Assembly: GCA_027923505.1 (NCBI GenBank)
Contig: BROI01000002.1
Span: 2,046,001 to 2,110,000 of the forward strand
Direction of reading: 5' to 3'
Length of the DNA: 64,000 nucleotides
Origin: Mayamaea pseudoterrestris
Taxonomy: Eukaryota; Bacillariophyta; Bacillariophyceae; Sellaphorales; Sellaphoraceae
In this document: one piece after another, positions 21,565 through 30,674 of the stretch
Layout of the letters: every line of letters begins with the position of its first letter
How positions within the stretch are numbered: the first letter of the stretch is position 1
Notes under the pieces: model-generated
The model's input: the letters and a program-made list of their open reading frames with translations, nothing else
What the model was told of the DNA's origin: nothing
Database searches by the model: none
Program-made: the position numbers and the translations under genes

Positions 21565-22383
21565 TCACAAATTGCAGGTGCCACAAAGCTGTCGGCAGAT
21601 GGCTCTTGCTCGGCCACCCGCATCATTGCGACACAAGCGAGCGGCATGGCCCGGATGTTCTGCCAACCACTCGCAGTTTTGGTTTCCAAAGTCATCGTTT
21701 ACAAAGACTCGTTGATTTGGACGGTTGCTGCAAGCATAGGAGGTTGGTGGTTGTTGCGTCGAGGACGGCACTGTCGTGACCATTGTAGATGAAGGAGCAG
21801 TAACTGCGGTCGGTAATAACATTGTAGGCCCAGCAGTAGGCGACGGTGAGGCAGGTAAAGCATTCGGACTGCCCGACGGCGCGTTGGTGTTTGTTAGCAT
21901 GATGCTTTTAGTTGGACTAGTATTATCAAATGCAATGGCTGGAGCACTTGTGGGCATCGGAGCGGAAGGAAGCACTTGCGTCGCATTCTCTGCAGGATCC
22001 GAAGAAGCGGAAAGTTCCGCATCTCTTTGAGTAAATACGATTGCTGCAAAGATACCAAGTCCGATGATTGCGCAAACCAAAAATGTGACTGTTATGTAGC
22101 CGAAGTACCGTTTCCGACGACCTGTTTCCACAGGAGGCGATGCTTCTTCACTTGGCACTTTAACTTCATCATTCTCATTAGCAACCCTTGCCTCATTATC
22201 GTTGGCAAACAGTATCTCCTGCTCTCTTGTCGTGGTCGACGCTTTCTGTTTTGGCAGCAAGTAGTCCGGAAGGACAGCATCTGCAAGCTCGGCCTTCTCC
22301 GATTCAGTAAGGATATTTTCCTCGTCTTCTGCAATGGATTGTTCATTTACATGTTGCTCGACTCGTGTGGCATCACTACTCAT
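21565..22383 (-). CDS. Single-pass membrane protein with C-terminal six-Cys (ShK-like) domain
   Basis: A 272-aa protein. An acidic N-terminal part (about 90 residues) is followed by a basic stop GRRKRYFG, one transmembrane helix (YITVTFLVCAIIGLGIFAAI, about residues 95-118), a Ser/Pro/Thr-rich stalk, and a C-terminal domain of about 55 residues with six cysteines ending CRQLCGTC. The cysteine spacing resembles the ShKT-like modules common on secreted proteins of diatoms. With the N-terminus inside, this would display the Cys module outside the cell or in a secretory compartment. The stalk looks like an O-glycosylated spacer. Function unknown; an adhesion or cell-wall-linked role is only a guess. 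Confidence 0.75.
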   Translation of the reverse strand: MSSDATRVEQHVNEQSIAEDEENILTESEKAELADAVLPDYLLPKQKASTTTREQEILFANDNEARVANENDEVKVPSEEASPPVETGRRKRYFGYITVTFLVCAIIGLGIFAAIVFTQRDAELSASSDPAENATQVLPSAPMPTSAPAIAFDNTSPTKSIMLTNTNAPSGSPNALPASPSPTAGPTMLLPTAVTAPSSTMVTTVPSSTQQPPTSYACSNRPNQRVFVNDDFGNQNCEWLAEHPGHAARLCRNDAGGRARAICRQLCGTCNL

Positions 22384-22652
22384 TGTAGTTGACTGTTACA
22401 CCTGTCAACGCTTTTTCGCATCCGCAAGTGGCTCCATTTTGTGATGATGGGATCGATTGTTGTCGAGTTGGCATCCATGATCCATGGCCGCTTCGGAATT
22501 TGGACCAGTCGAAATGACCCGATGACCCACAATGACCCATTTTGTGACGTGCGATTAGACGTGCACGACCTGCGAAGAATCCTTGACCACTTTCTAATAC
22601 TACGGTAGGTAGTAGTTAGTGTTTGTCTACTTTCTATTTAAACAAGGAAAAG

Positions 22653-22674
22653 TGACGTAATGCTTTATATAAAA
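22653..22674 (-). promoter_or_regulatory. Candidate TATA box and CRE-like site upstream of the Cys-domain membrane protein
   Basis: TTTATATAAAA (22664-22674, symmetric enough to read on either strand) lies about 280 bp before the minus-strand start at 22383, with TGACGTAA at 22653-22660 beside it. ACGT-core sites are bound by bZIP factors. The remaining part of the 379-bp intergenic stretch 22384-22762 shows only a short repeated GATGCTT run near 22728. Confidence 0.4.
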
Positions 22675-22762
22675 TGCGTGCTACTTGTCGCGGCGAGAAA
22701 ACAAGTGCGCAATCGCTCGACGATCGACGATGCTTGATGCTTGATGCTTGCCAACTGAGCAT

Positions 22763-23203
22763 TTAGCCCACTCTGAACGTCATTCCCCCGTTAGCTCCCT
22801 CTAGCTTCAATACTTCACCATCCAATGCGATGGAAGACGTTTCTGGAAGAGCTTTGCCAAATGCATTCTCCAATTCCACAAGTTCCTGTGGCGGCATCAT
22901 TCGGGTCGACATGATTGGACCAAACCTTACGGAATCAGTCTCTTGGCGGCTACTGGTCACCATCATGATTGCTCTCATTGAATTTCCAATTTGGATGGTA
23001 AAGTCATACGAAACTTCTTGCCTGCTATGACTAGCTTCCGACACGGCTGACACTTGCAACCGAAATTCGTGTCCGGGCGGAAGCGCAATGGATGCCTTAT
23101 TTTTGTCATACACTCCCGTTAATATATATTGACCTTCATACATGTTAGCGCCAGCTAAAAATACAGTCAGTGCAAGGGATACAAATGATAGGATGACTCT
23201 CAT
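22763..23203 (-). CDS. Secreted META-domain protein
   Basis: A 146-aa protein starting at 23203 with a signal peptide (MRVILSFVSLALTVFLAGA). The ATG was preferred over an in-frame one 58 codons upstream, because only it exposes the signal peptide. The mature part carries the META/HslJ signature: MSTRMMPP followed by ELVELENAFGKAL and ending LKLEGANGGMTF. Such domains are small beta-barrel modules found in bacterial HslJ and in trypanosomatid META proteins; their role is poorly defined. No Phe follows the cleavage site, so secretion is more likely than plastid import. It starts 199 bp from the divergent PPR gene at 23403, so the two probably share a promoter region. Confidence 0.7.
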   Translation of the reverse strand: MRVILSFVSLALTVFLAGANMYEGQYILTGVYDKNKASIALPPGHEFRLQVSAVSEASHSRQEVSYDFTIQIGNSMRAIMMVTSSRQETDSVRFGPIMSTRMMPPQELVELENAFGKALPETSSIALDGEVLKLEGANGGMTFRVG

Positions 23204-23402
23204 GGCGAAAGTTGACTTGTGAGGGATCAATCGTCCGTCGTCGAAAGCGCGATCAACCGATGCACGATCGAAATGAGTCATGAGAAGTCTTAGCGGTGAT
23301 GGGGCGTCACGCAGTTTGCGCAACCCATCACCCACTCGTTTCACCATGGCGGACGTCCGCTCTAAAGCAATCCGCAAGACCTAATTGTCTTTCTCAAGCT
23401 TC

Positions 23403-25847
23403 ATGAAAGGCGCTGCAAGGCCATGGCATGTGCTGATCTGGACTTTAGCTTTTCAGATATGGTGCAATAGCGCCTTCCTTCCACTCCGATTTGACATATT
23501 ACCTGGATTCATCGGTTTCAAATCAACGAAGGTTACTTTTTGCCGCCTGCAGACTACCATTTCGTCGACGGCGACTAATGTCGAAGCGCTAAATAAGTCA
23601 ATATCAAGTTTCGATAATGTGAAAGATCCGTTTCGAAGGTGTCGGGATGTTACCGCCGCTCGACGCATCATTTCTCAAACTCAAATGACAGGCAGACTTT
23701 GGCTCGACGCCATCAAGGTTTGCGTACTGGCCGGAGATCATCAAGCGGCGGAAGCGATGCTTTATCAGATTGAAAAACCAAATATTCGTCATTACACGGC
23801 ATATCTCAAAGTCTTGCTGATGGATTCGAGCAGACTGCAAGCCGGGCTTGACTTTTTAAATCACATGTCCGGCCGAGGAAACGCATCAAGTCTTCCACCA
23901 GTTGCGCCCAATCATATAACCATGCGAACCGTCCTGGGAGCATGTGAGCGCAACTATTCTGCAGCAATTCACATTATAGACAACATGAAGCAAGGCATGT
24001 ATGGAAAGGATGTTTTATTCCCAGACGAAGCCTGCTACAATTTAGCCATTGCATCTTGCCAAACACCCGAGCAAGCCAGAGAGCTTGTAATGGAAATGCG
24101 TTTGACCCGACGGCATCGCATAGGCGTTGCTGCCCCGACGGCTCGGACAATCACGCAGGCGCTTGTCATATGCCGCCGGACAAGCGACGTTGCCATGGCG
24201 CGATACTTTATCAAGCAGGCAAGTATGGATGGAATAAAACCAGATCTTTACATGTACTCCGCGGCAATCGCGACAGCAGCGAGTGCAAAGGACTCCAAGG
24301 CGGCACGGTTCTTTTGGAAGGATATGCTGGCAAAGAATCTTGCGCCCAATGTCATTACCTACAATTGCATGATTGGCGCGCACACTTCCTGCAACGATGT
24401 CAATGCAGCCATCAACCTATTTCAAAAAATGAACGAAACGCGAACGCGCACGACGTTTGGCTATATGGCCAAGGCGCTTTTCACAATTACAGATAACGTT
24501 ATGAAGATTGTCTACATCCAGATGATCACTGATACTATGACTCGGAATGATTGGAAGGCGGAAATTGGAGGTCCCGTTATTGAAGCAACCATCAACGCCT
24601 ACGGAGCTCTTGGGTGTTACACAGACGCCCGAGCCTTTTACGACAAGATTGAGGGGCCGGCCGATGCCGCATGTCTTCGAGCCATGTTATTTGCTTGCTC
24701 CACTGCTCAACCGCAACCCCAGTGGCAAGATGCTCTCGATATGCTACACTCGAGTGACATTTTGACGGGAACAAGAGGTCCAATGTACATGGATCCCATG
24801 GCAGTGAGTCATGCCATGTTGGCTTGCTCCAAGGCGGATGAGTGGGAAGTGTCGCACCGATTGTTGCGTTTGTATGGAGACCACAGAATCTCAATCTTGG
24901 CGTTAAACTCCCTCATCGGTGCTTGCGGCAGAGCTGGGAGGCCCGATATGGCGATTGAGGTGCTTAATGAAATAGAAACGGACTTCAACATCAAGCCAGA
25001 TACCTACTCGTTTCGCAGCGCCATTATTGCTTGCAACCAGGCTCAACATGATAAAGGCAGACAGGATCGAAACGAGGGCAAAACCACAGTTCAAAGCGCG
25101 GCCGACAAGGACCAGTCGTTGCAGTGGTGGGAGTGTGCGGTTTCGTTGCTTAGTCGCATGTGGGAGCAAGGACTACAACCTGACATCCAAATATTTTCTT
25201 CGGTAATTAGCGCCTGCGAAGCTGCTGGCGAATGGCAACACGCGTTGTCGATTCTGCAGTCCGTACTCGACTCGGCGGAGGGGAGCCCTCAATTCTTGAA
25301 TCTATACTGTTTCAATGCAGCGATCAGTGCCTGCGAGAAGGGCGGTGCCTGGGTAGAGGCTCTCGAGATTTATGAACGCATGAAAGCTTATGGTGGCATA
25401 AAGTTACAACCTTCCATTGTTACTATCGGTAGCCTCATTTTGGCATTTGACAAGGCAGGCCAAAAGGAGCTGGCGCAGATTGCTTACGACGAAGGTCGAG
25501 CATCGGGGGCTTTCAATCCTTGGCGAATGACAATCGGAGCAAATGGCGAACGCATAAAAGCTCTTGATTTACACCGATTTAACACTGCAATGGCTCGAAC
25601 TGCCATCCGGAGCTATTTAGAGTCTCTCCTCGCGAAAGGCAGTTCCAACGTTATCGAAGAAGATCTGGTCATTGTGGTGGGCAAAGGCAAACACAGCTCG
25701 GACGAGCCAGTGTTGGCAAGCGCTGCCTGTCGTCTGTTGAAGAACGAATACAAGATCGCACCAGCGATCGACGATAGCAATCCTGGCCGCGTCATCATCC
25801 GCTGTGACGAGCTCAACAAGTTCATCGCAAGAAAAAGCTGGAGATGA
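23403..25847 (+). CDS. Plastid-targeted pentatricopeptide repeat (PPR) protein
   Basis: Intronless gene of 814 codons. The ATG at 23403 begins MKGAARPWHVLIWTLAF, a signal peptide ending CNSA, followed by FLPLRF; Phe at +1 is the plastid import motif of diatom-like algae, so the protein is predicted to act in the plastid stroma. The rest is a run of about a dozen PPR helical hairpins (examples MYSAAIATAASAKDSKAARF, TYNCMIGAHTSCNDVNAA, CFNAAISACEKGGAWVEAL), followed by about 140 residues at the C-terminus that lack clear repeats (VVGKGKHSSDEPVLASAACR; GRVIIRCDELN). That tail resembles the small SMR-type extension in which nucleic-acid cleavage or binding is found in other PPR-SMR proteins, but this is tentative. 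It probably controls processing or translation of plastid RNA. Confidence 0.88.
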   Translation: MKGAARPWHVLIWTLAFQIWCNSAFLPLRFDILPGFIGFKSTKVTFCRLQTTISSTATNVEALNKSISSFDNVKDPFRRCRDVTAARRIISQTQMTGRLWLDAIKVCVLAGDHQAAEAMLYQIEKPNIRHYTAYLKVLLMDSSRLQAGLDFLNHMSGRGNASSLPPVAPNHITMRTVLGACERNYSAAIHIIDNMKQGMYGKDVLFPDEACYNLAIASCQTPEQARELVMEMRLTRRHRIGVAAPTARTITQALVICRRTSDVAMARYFIKQASMDGIKPDLYMYSAAIATAASAKDSKAARFFWKDMLAKNLAPNVITYNCMIGAHTSCNDVNAAINLFQKMNETRTRTTFGYMAKALFTITDNVMKIVYIQMITDTMTRNDWKAEIGGPVIEATINAYGALGCYTDARAFYDKIEGPADAACLRAMLFACSTAQPQPQWQDALDMLHSSDILTGTRGPMYMDPMAVSHAMLACSKADEWEVSHRLLRLYGDHRISILALNSLIGACGRAGRPDMAIEVLNEIETDFNIKPDTYSFRSAIIACNQAQHDKGRQDRNEGKTTVQSAADKDQSLQWWECAVSLLSRMWEQGLQPDIQIFSSVISACEAAGEWQHALSILQSVLDSAEGSPQFLNLYCFNAAISACEKGGAWVEALEIYERMKAYGGIKLQPSIVTIGSLILAFDKAGQKELAQIAYDEGRASGAFNPWRMTIGANGERIKALDLHRFNTAMARTAIRSYLESLLAKGSSNVIEEDLVIVVGKGKHSSDEPVLASAACRLLKNEYKIAPAIDDSNPGRVIIRCDELNKFIARKSWR

Positions 25848-26253
25848 TTTTCCATGCGCCTTTTACACACTGGATATAGACCAGCACAAGGCACAAACGT
25901 GACAGGCTGATCGGTAGGTGTGCAAACAATAGTCGTTGCCTGGTAAATGTGCCAGGAAATAATGCTGACGAGCAAACGTTGGCGAAGCAAAAGCCCTAAG
26001 CGCTCATAAGTGTACCTCTATCTGGTCAGTCGGCGGCCTTGGAACATAAAAGAGATTCTGCTAACCTAGTGTGTCAACAAAATATTTAGTGTATACATCA
26101 TTCTTTCTTGTAAATTTTTTAACAGTCGTTGCCGTCGCTGGGCAACGTGCCTTGTATGTTAGCTGCGCATTCGCACCGGTACTAAAGCCTCACGACAAAA
26201 ACGAAACATCGCGCCTCCGCCGCCCCATACAACACTACATTTCACTATCAACC

Positions 26254-27135
26254 ATGGCAATCTATGGATTGCTACTATGGTTTACTTTGTATAATGCGAA
26301 AGTGTCATGCGCTTTCATCACCTCACACAGGGCGCCACTGGAAGTGAAGCCTCATGTTCCTGTCCATGCAGTGACTCCTCCGAGCAGTGCACTCGAAGAC
26401 GTGCGTGGTCGACGCGAGTTTGTCTCTTGGATATCTGGCGCTGCGGCATGTTTACTGATGCCTCTCCAATCTCGGGCGGCCGAAGATCTTGTCAATGAGG
26501 CCTCCACAACATTGTATAATCCTGATGGATCTTTGAAGCAAGACATCAGTGCAGAAGCCAAATTCAAGGCAGTACAATTTGATTGGAATCCCTCCAACGA
26601 TTACTTGGTAAATATCGATGGCCAAAACGCGCCAGGCACATCCAATGGCACCCAACTTCGACTTTCATACAAAATTCCAGAGAAATGGACGAAAAGCGCA
26701 GATTCCAACTACTACGATCCATCCGAAAATGCCAAGGCATGCGACCGCATTATTATATACCAAGCTCCCGATAACATTACTATGGATCGCTTGGAAAAGG
26801 CGTCAACGATTGGCATTGCCAAGGCTCTGGACGTGACGCAAGACTTGCAGTCGTTGTATTCATCCGATCTTGTATCCGGTCGGACCACGAAGAGAGACGG
26901 ACAAACATACTTTGAGTTTGACTGCGCCGTCGCGCCCAAAACGTGCGCCGACTCCAAGGAGGATCTTGGACTTGGCTTTTGTCCGTACGAAACAATTTAT
27001 CTTCTCTCCGCCACGCAAGTACGTGACAAGCTCTATGTGATGGCGATTGAAAGTAATAAACTGGAATGGAAGCGGGCGAATAGTGATCTGAAACGCGTCC
27101 GATCAACCTTTCGCGTCGAAGCGGTTGCATCATAA
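26254..27135 (+). CDS. PsbP-like thylakoid lumen protein
   Basis: A 293-aa protein with a three-part targeting region. A signal peptide (MAIYGLLLWFTLYNAKVSCA) is followed by FITSH for plastid entry. After a short transit stretch, GRREFVSWISGAAACLLMP and SRA form a twin-arginine thylakoid signal. The mature region has the PsbP fold pattern (LRLSYKIPEKWTK, then KACDRIIIYQAP, and the end LKRVRSTFRV). PsbP-like proteins help assemble or stabilise photosystem II or NDH; which one applies here is not shown. An in-frame extension to 26071 starts at GTG and has no ATG, so it was not used. A possible TATA element (CATAAAAG) lies near 26045. Confidence 0.85.
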   Translation: MAIYGLLLWFTLYNAKVSCAFITSHRAPLEVKPHVPVHAVTPPSSALEDVRGRREFVSWISGAAACLLMPLQSRAAEDLVNEASTTLYNPDGSLKQDISAEAKFKAVQFDWNPSNDYLVNIDGQNAPGTSNGTQLRLSYKIPEKWTKSADSNYYDPSENAKACDRIIIYQAPDNITMDRLEKASTIGIAKALDVTQDLQSLYSSDLVSGRTTKRDGQTYFEFDCAVAPKTCADSKEDLGLGFCPYETIYLLSATQVRDKLYVMAIESNKLEWKRANSDLKRVRSTFRVEAVAS

Positions 27136-27287
27136 GACATTATATCTGACTATTACTATTTCATGTTTACGTAATGTAGAGCAAATAATAAAATGCGTCT
27201 CGAGAGTATCCTTTTCCCGTCGTATCGGCACTCAAATTCTGTCACCCATCTTCCATCCACTCGGCCGAACAACCATGATAAAGTACC

Positions 27288-28619
27288 ATGATCCGAGCCG
27301 CTTTTCGACGCGATGTCAGCTCTCTCTGGTCATCCTTGACGCAGAATGACAGCATAAGAGCTGTACAAACTTTATGTACTTGTCTTTGTCACTCTTATGA
27401 TCTCAAAGCGGAAGAAGATATTCGATCAATCTTTCCCTTGCATGTTCGTCATCAACGCCGACCACGAGATAACGTTCTATTTTCCTGTACACCTCCTTAC
27501 CGACTGTTTTCGACGTCTTCTGCAACAAAACCAGATCCTTCCATTTCATTGATCAACTTGGTCAAGCCGTTTTTACTCAAATGTCATCCCGATGTTCACC
27601 CTGCGGCCTCATCCAAGCGCATCAATCTCCTTGCCGTCCAATCTCTCAACAGCTACATTGATACGGTCGATGCTGCCGTTAGTAACATTAACAAAGCAAC
27701 GAATCTTTCAGCATCAAAGCAACTCATTGAAATTGATTTTGTCATATCAGTTGACCCGCCGAGTGCTGCCAAATCAGCAAAACCAAGTACCAGTCGACGA
27801 AAAGTGGAGCTGACGCTGCCACCCTTTGACTCGCTGCGACAGCAATCATCAAATGTCAAGCACCGCATTCAACGGCACGCGGCAAAAGAGCTAATCAAGC
27901 TACTACGTGTCGCAGGACTAGACCCGCCGGCACTAGATTTTGATGAAATTGACGACGAAAACGATGTGAGCATTTACGAGTACTTTGGTTTCGGCAACAA
28001 CGAGTCGGCAGGCGGCAGCAGCACACGAAACAATCCACTCGGACGCCCACACTTTGATCACACGCGTCGCCCCAAGACGCGTTACGAGTTGAATCGCGAA
28101 AAGTTTACATCCAAAATCAATTGGTCCAAGTACAATGAGCTTTACAAGGAAGCCGTGGCCGACATGGAAGCCGACATTGCCACGGAAGGATCCGTCTCCA
28201 AGTACTCGCATCGTCGCCGCAGGTTGATTGCATCCATACTCGCCAATGTCACGTTAATGGAGGAGCTTGACGACATGGACCAACTCATTGCCTTTCGACG
28301 CTTGTCCCTGCTGCTCGACCAACACTTTGAGAAATTGCACATGGAAGACTTTGGTCGGTACTGGGAAACCTGCCGCATCATTCTTGGCGCGCCGCGTGGA
28401 ATCAACGTGAGTGCGTCGGCGCTGCACAAGCGAAAGATAAAGAGTGGCGGCGGCGAAGGTAGCGGGTTTAGTTTCACGCTGCACACGGATTACAGTGTGA
28501 CCATGGTGGTTCCGGTGGATTTTCGGGACGACGAATTAATTCAGGAACTGGAGGCGAATTTGTGGGATTTTTACAATATTGTTGGTGATGGACTGGATGA
28601 CATATTTGCTAGTGGATGA
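27288..28619 (+). CDS. TCAIM-like mitochondrial protein (DUF4460/DUF4461 type)
   Basis: A 443-aa intronless gene. The N-terminus (MIRAAFRRDVSSLWSS) is Arg/Ser-rich without acidic residues, like a mitochondrial presequence. LINLVKPFLLKCHPDVHP followed by LLAVQSLNSYIDTVD matches the J-domain-like start of TCAIM-family proteins, which keep the HPD tripeptide. The C-terminal half (ELDDMDQLIAFRRLSLLLDQ, then WETCRIILGAPRGINVSASA) fits the second conserved domain. TCAIM is a mitochondrial-matrix DNAJ-related protein in animals; its molecular role in algae is unknown. An out-of-frame ATG at 27275 overlaps the start. Confidence 0.6.
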   Translation: MIRAAFRRDVSSLWSSLTQNDSIRAVQTLCTCLCHSYDLKAEEDIRSIFPLHVRHQRRPRDNVLFSCTPPYRLFSTSSATKPDPSISLINLVKPFLLKCHPDVHPAASSKRINLLAVQSLNSYIDTVDAAVSNINKATNLSASKQLIEIDFVISVDPPSAAKSAKPSTSRRKVELTLPPFDSLRQQSSNVKHRIQRHAAKELIKLLRVAGLDPPALDFDEIDDENDVSIYEYFGFGNNESAGGSSTRNNPLGRPHFDHTRRPKTRYELNREKFTSKINWSKYNELYKEAVADMEADIATEGSVSKYSHRRRRLIASILANVTLMEELDDMDQLIAFRRLSLLLDQHFEKLHMEDFGRYWETCRIILGAPRGINVSASALHKRKIKSGGGEGSGFSFTLHTDYSVTMVVPVDFRDDELIQELEANLWDFYNIVGDGLDDIFASG

Positions 28620-28951
28620 ATAGGATGTAGGTTATACAGTATTACTACCGATTTGCTTTGCTGTGATGCGACTATGCAGTAGCTCGCACAATCAATCAAG
28701 GCTGTTTATGCCAGATATCAGGAAAAGCGACGCGAATCTCCACTGGGCAGCTTAATGATATACGTTTTAGTACATGTACTTATCCATTGCAACCTGGCTT
28801 GCCATGTTCGCAAGACAATGGCATCTTGGCTGCATGACGTCATGAGTAGTTGTGCGACATGCAATGCAATAAAGAAACGCCGACGTTTCACCGCTCCACA
28901 ATTCTGTTGCAACATGATGCTCATTATGAAGATCATCATCAGCAAAAGAGG
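28620..28951. other. Intergenic stretch, no gene seen
   Basis: Between the TCAIM-like gene and the aminotransferase-like gene. Open frames continuing upstream of 28952 have no targeting features. No RNA gene or repeat was recognised. Confidence 0.5.
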
Positions 28952-30322
28952 ATGAAACTCATTGCTATCCATGCCATTGCTGCCATCTCATACTTTCATG
29001 TGTGCATGGGTTTCATGGTGATCGAGCCGAGATGCCTCGAGAGGACTCGTCTGCAAATGCAAATCCGACGGACTGCTGAGACTTCCCTTTACGCCGTTCG
29101 ACCAATGTTTTTGACTCCATTAACAGATGCTCGACGATTCGTGAGTCAAGGGATAGACGCCGTTCGTCGAGGCAATGTTCAGACGTTCCTGCGATATGCG
29201 CAAGGAGGATGTGGCCGCCCAAGTAGTACGACTATGCGCATGAATTGGAGTCGACAAGCAGAACTTGACAGCAAGAACATTTACTATAGCACTGATTGTC
29301 CTGTGCTTGCAATCAATGGTACTTTAGACAGACAGTTGGACCTTTCAAGCCCTCGAGAATGGCTGGAATACTGGCCAGACGGAGCATACACTGTCATGCG
29401 CTGCGACTTTTTTGACGATGGAATCACTGAGAAGTGGAAGATATGGGGAAGCGACTTTCATTTACAACGTCTTGGAGCATCATACGCAAGCTTCGTTCTA
29501 TATAGCGGAACAATGGCAGGATCATTAATCAATCAAAATGAGACCCTTACGGCAGTGCTGTCCACACACGAGAATCAACAATTTTGCGAACGTCTCATTC
29601 AAAACTTGCTGCGAGAGGCAGCTAACGAGTTGCTCAAACATCAAAACAAACATTTGCATCAGACTTTTATGGTCACGCTTCTCTATCATCCACTTGATCC
29701 TACTGACCGGCGAGAAAATGTCAAGATGCGAGCTCACATTTGCTCCACAGCCACTGATAATGTGCCAGCGTTGCCTGCATCCGTTCGAGTATCACTGGCA
29801 ATGAACGAGTCCCTCCCTCATCGCATGCCAAATCCCACGGCAAAGCTTTCTAGTTGGTGCCGGGAACGGCGTGCCATTGAGAATATGTACAAAGTGGATG
29901 GAGTGAACGAAGTCATCTTGACGATGCCGTCCAAGACTCATTCATCATCATCATCTCGAATACTGTTGGAAGGATTGACGAGCAACTTGTTTGTTATTCT
30001 CGAGAATGGATCGCTTCAAACGTCGCCCGACGAACTCGTGCTTGGTGGATACGCGCGCCATTTGATTCTGAAGGAAGCGCAACGGCTGGGATTGACCGTG
30101 ATCATGAAGCCTCCTCGTTTGGATGATGCTGCATCTTGGAAGGGAGTGTTCTTGACGTCGAGCATTCGACTTCTTGTTCCGGTGAATGAAATTATACTAG
30201 TGTCAAATGATGAGGTTGATCAGCCAGAAACAACGACGGTTTGGTCATTGAACACTCCGCATCCATTGTGTCGCCAACTGCTCGTTGGTATTCATGACGA
30301 CTCGCTTGGTGATTGCAGCTGA
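28952..30322 (+). CDS. Plastid-targeted class-IV aminotransferase-like (PLP fold IV) protein
   Basis: A 456-aa protein starting at MKLIAIHAIAAISYFHVCMG, followed by FMVIEP, a signal peptide with Phe at +1. The C-terminal 170 residues match fold-type IV PLP enzymes (branched-chain, D-amino-acid and aminodeoxychorismate aminotransferase/lyase type): LLEGLTSNLFVILENGSLQT, a LGGYARHLILKEA helix and VFLTSSIRLLVPVNE. A Lys lies before SSWCRERRAIE, where the Schiff-base Lys is expected. The substrate cannot be assigned. The N-terminal 230 residues contain WLEYWPDGAYTVMRCD and RLGASYASFVLY and are less conserved. The start at 28952 was chosen over an upstream in-frame ATG because it opens the signal peptide. 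Confidence 0.65.
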   Translation: MKLIAIHAIAAISYFHVCMGFMVIEPRCLERTRLQMQIRRTAETSLYAVRPMFLTPLTDARRFVSQGIDAVRRGNVQTFLRYAQGGCGRPSSTTMRMNWSRQAELDSKNIYYSTDCPVLAINGTLDRQLDLSSPREWLEYWPDGAYTVMRCDFFDDGITEKWKIWGSDFHLQRLGASYASFVLYSGTMAGSLINQNETLTAVLSTHENQQFCERLIQNLLREAANELLKHQNKHLHQTFMVTLLYHPLDPTDRRENVKMRAHICSTATDNVPALPASVRVSLAMNESLPHRMPNPTAKLSSWCRERRAIENMYKVDGVNEVILTMPSKTHSSSSSRILLEGLTSNLFVILENGSLQTSPDELVLGGYARHLILKEAQRLGLTVIMKPPRLDDAASWKGVFLTSSIRLLVPVNEIILVSNDEVDQPETTTVWSLNTPHPLCRQLLVGIHDDSLGDCS

Positions 30323-30410
30323 ACGCTTTTGGTATTACTCTTTGTACGATTGCGACTTGCGAGAGATGTTTTGTGGCACTGCAAATGCTGTCGCAGCTCC
30401 ATGGAACGAG

Positions 30411-30509
30411 TTAATTGCTGCAAGGAAGTAACCACAACGCGATTTCGGCATTCTTGGGACGTAACGACATGGATTAATTGCTGCAAGGAAGTCACCACAA
30501 CGCGATTCG
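30411..30509. repeat. Direct repeat of about 36 bp, two copies 63 bp apart
   Basis: TTAATTGCTGCAAGGAAGTA (30411) and the near-identical copy at 30474 both continue with CCACAACGCGATT. The pair lies after the stop of the aminotransferase-like gene and before the convergent sterol reductase gene, so it probably falls in a 3' untranslated region. Confidence 0.8.
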
Positions 30510-30674
30510 CTTACAGGTAACACATTTCTGCTGTTTCACGATTGGAAGCAAGTATTTCTGCGTCGTCGTAATCGAAAGCAATCTTGCTACAGCCTTAACG
30601 CGTAGATAAAAGCAAACTGTGTCTATAATTACGGTCACTCATTATACTAGATGAAAGCTTAACACCCAATCTTT

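Noticed and set aside
26071-26253. Upstream in-frame extension of the PsbP-like gene, which contains a second SCAFAP stretch
   Set aside because: It lacks an ATG; the stretch begins with GTG. The ATG at 26254 gives a complete targeting sequence by itself, so the upstream match to the plastid motif is taken as chance.
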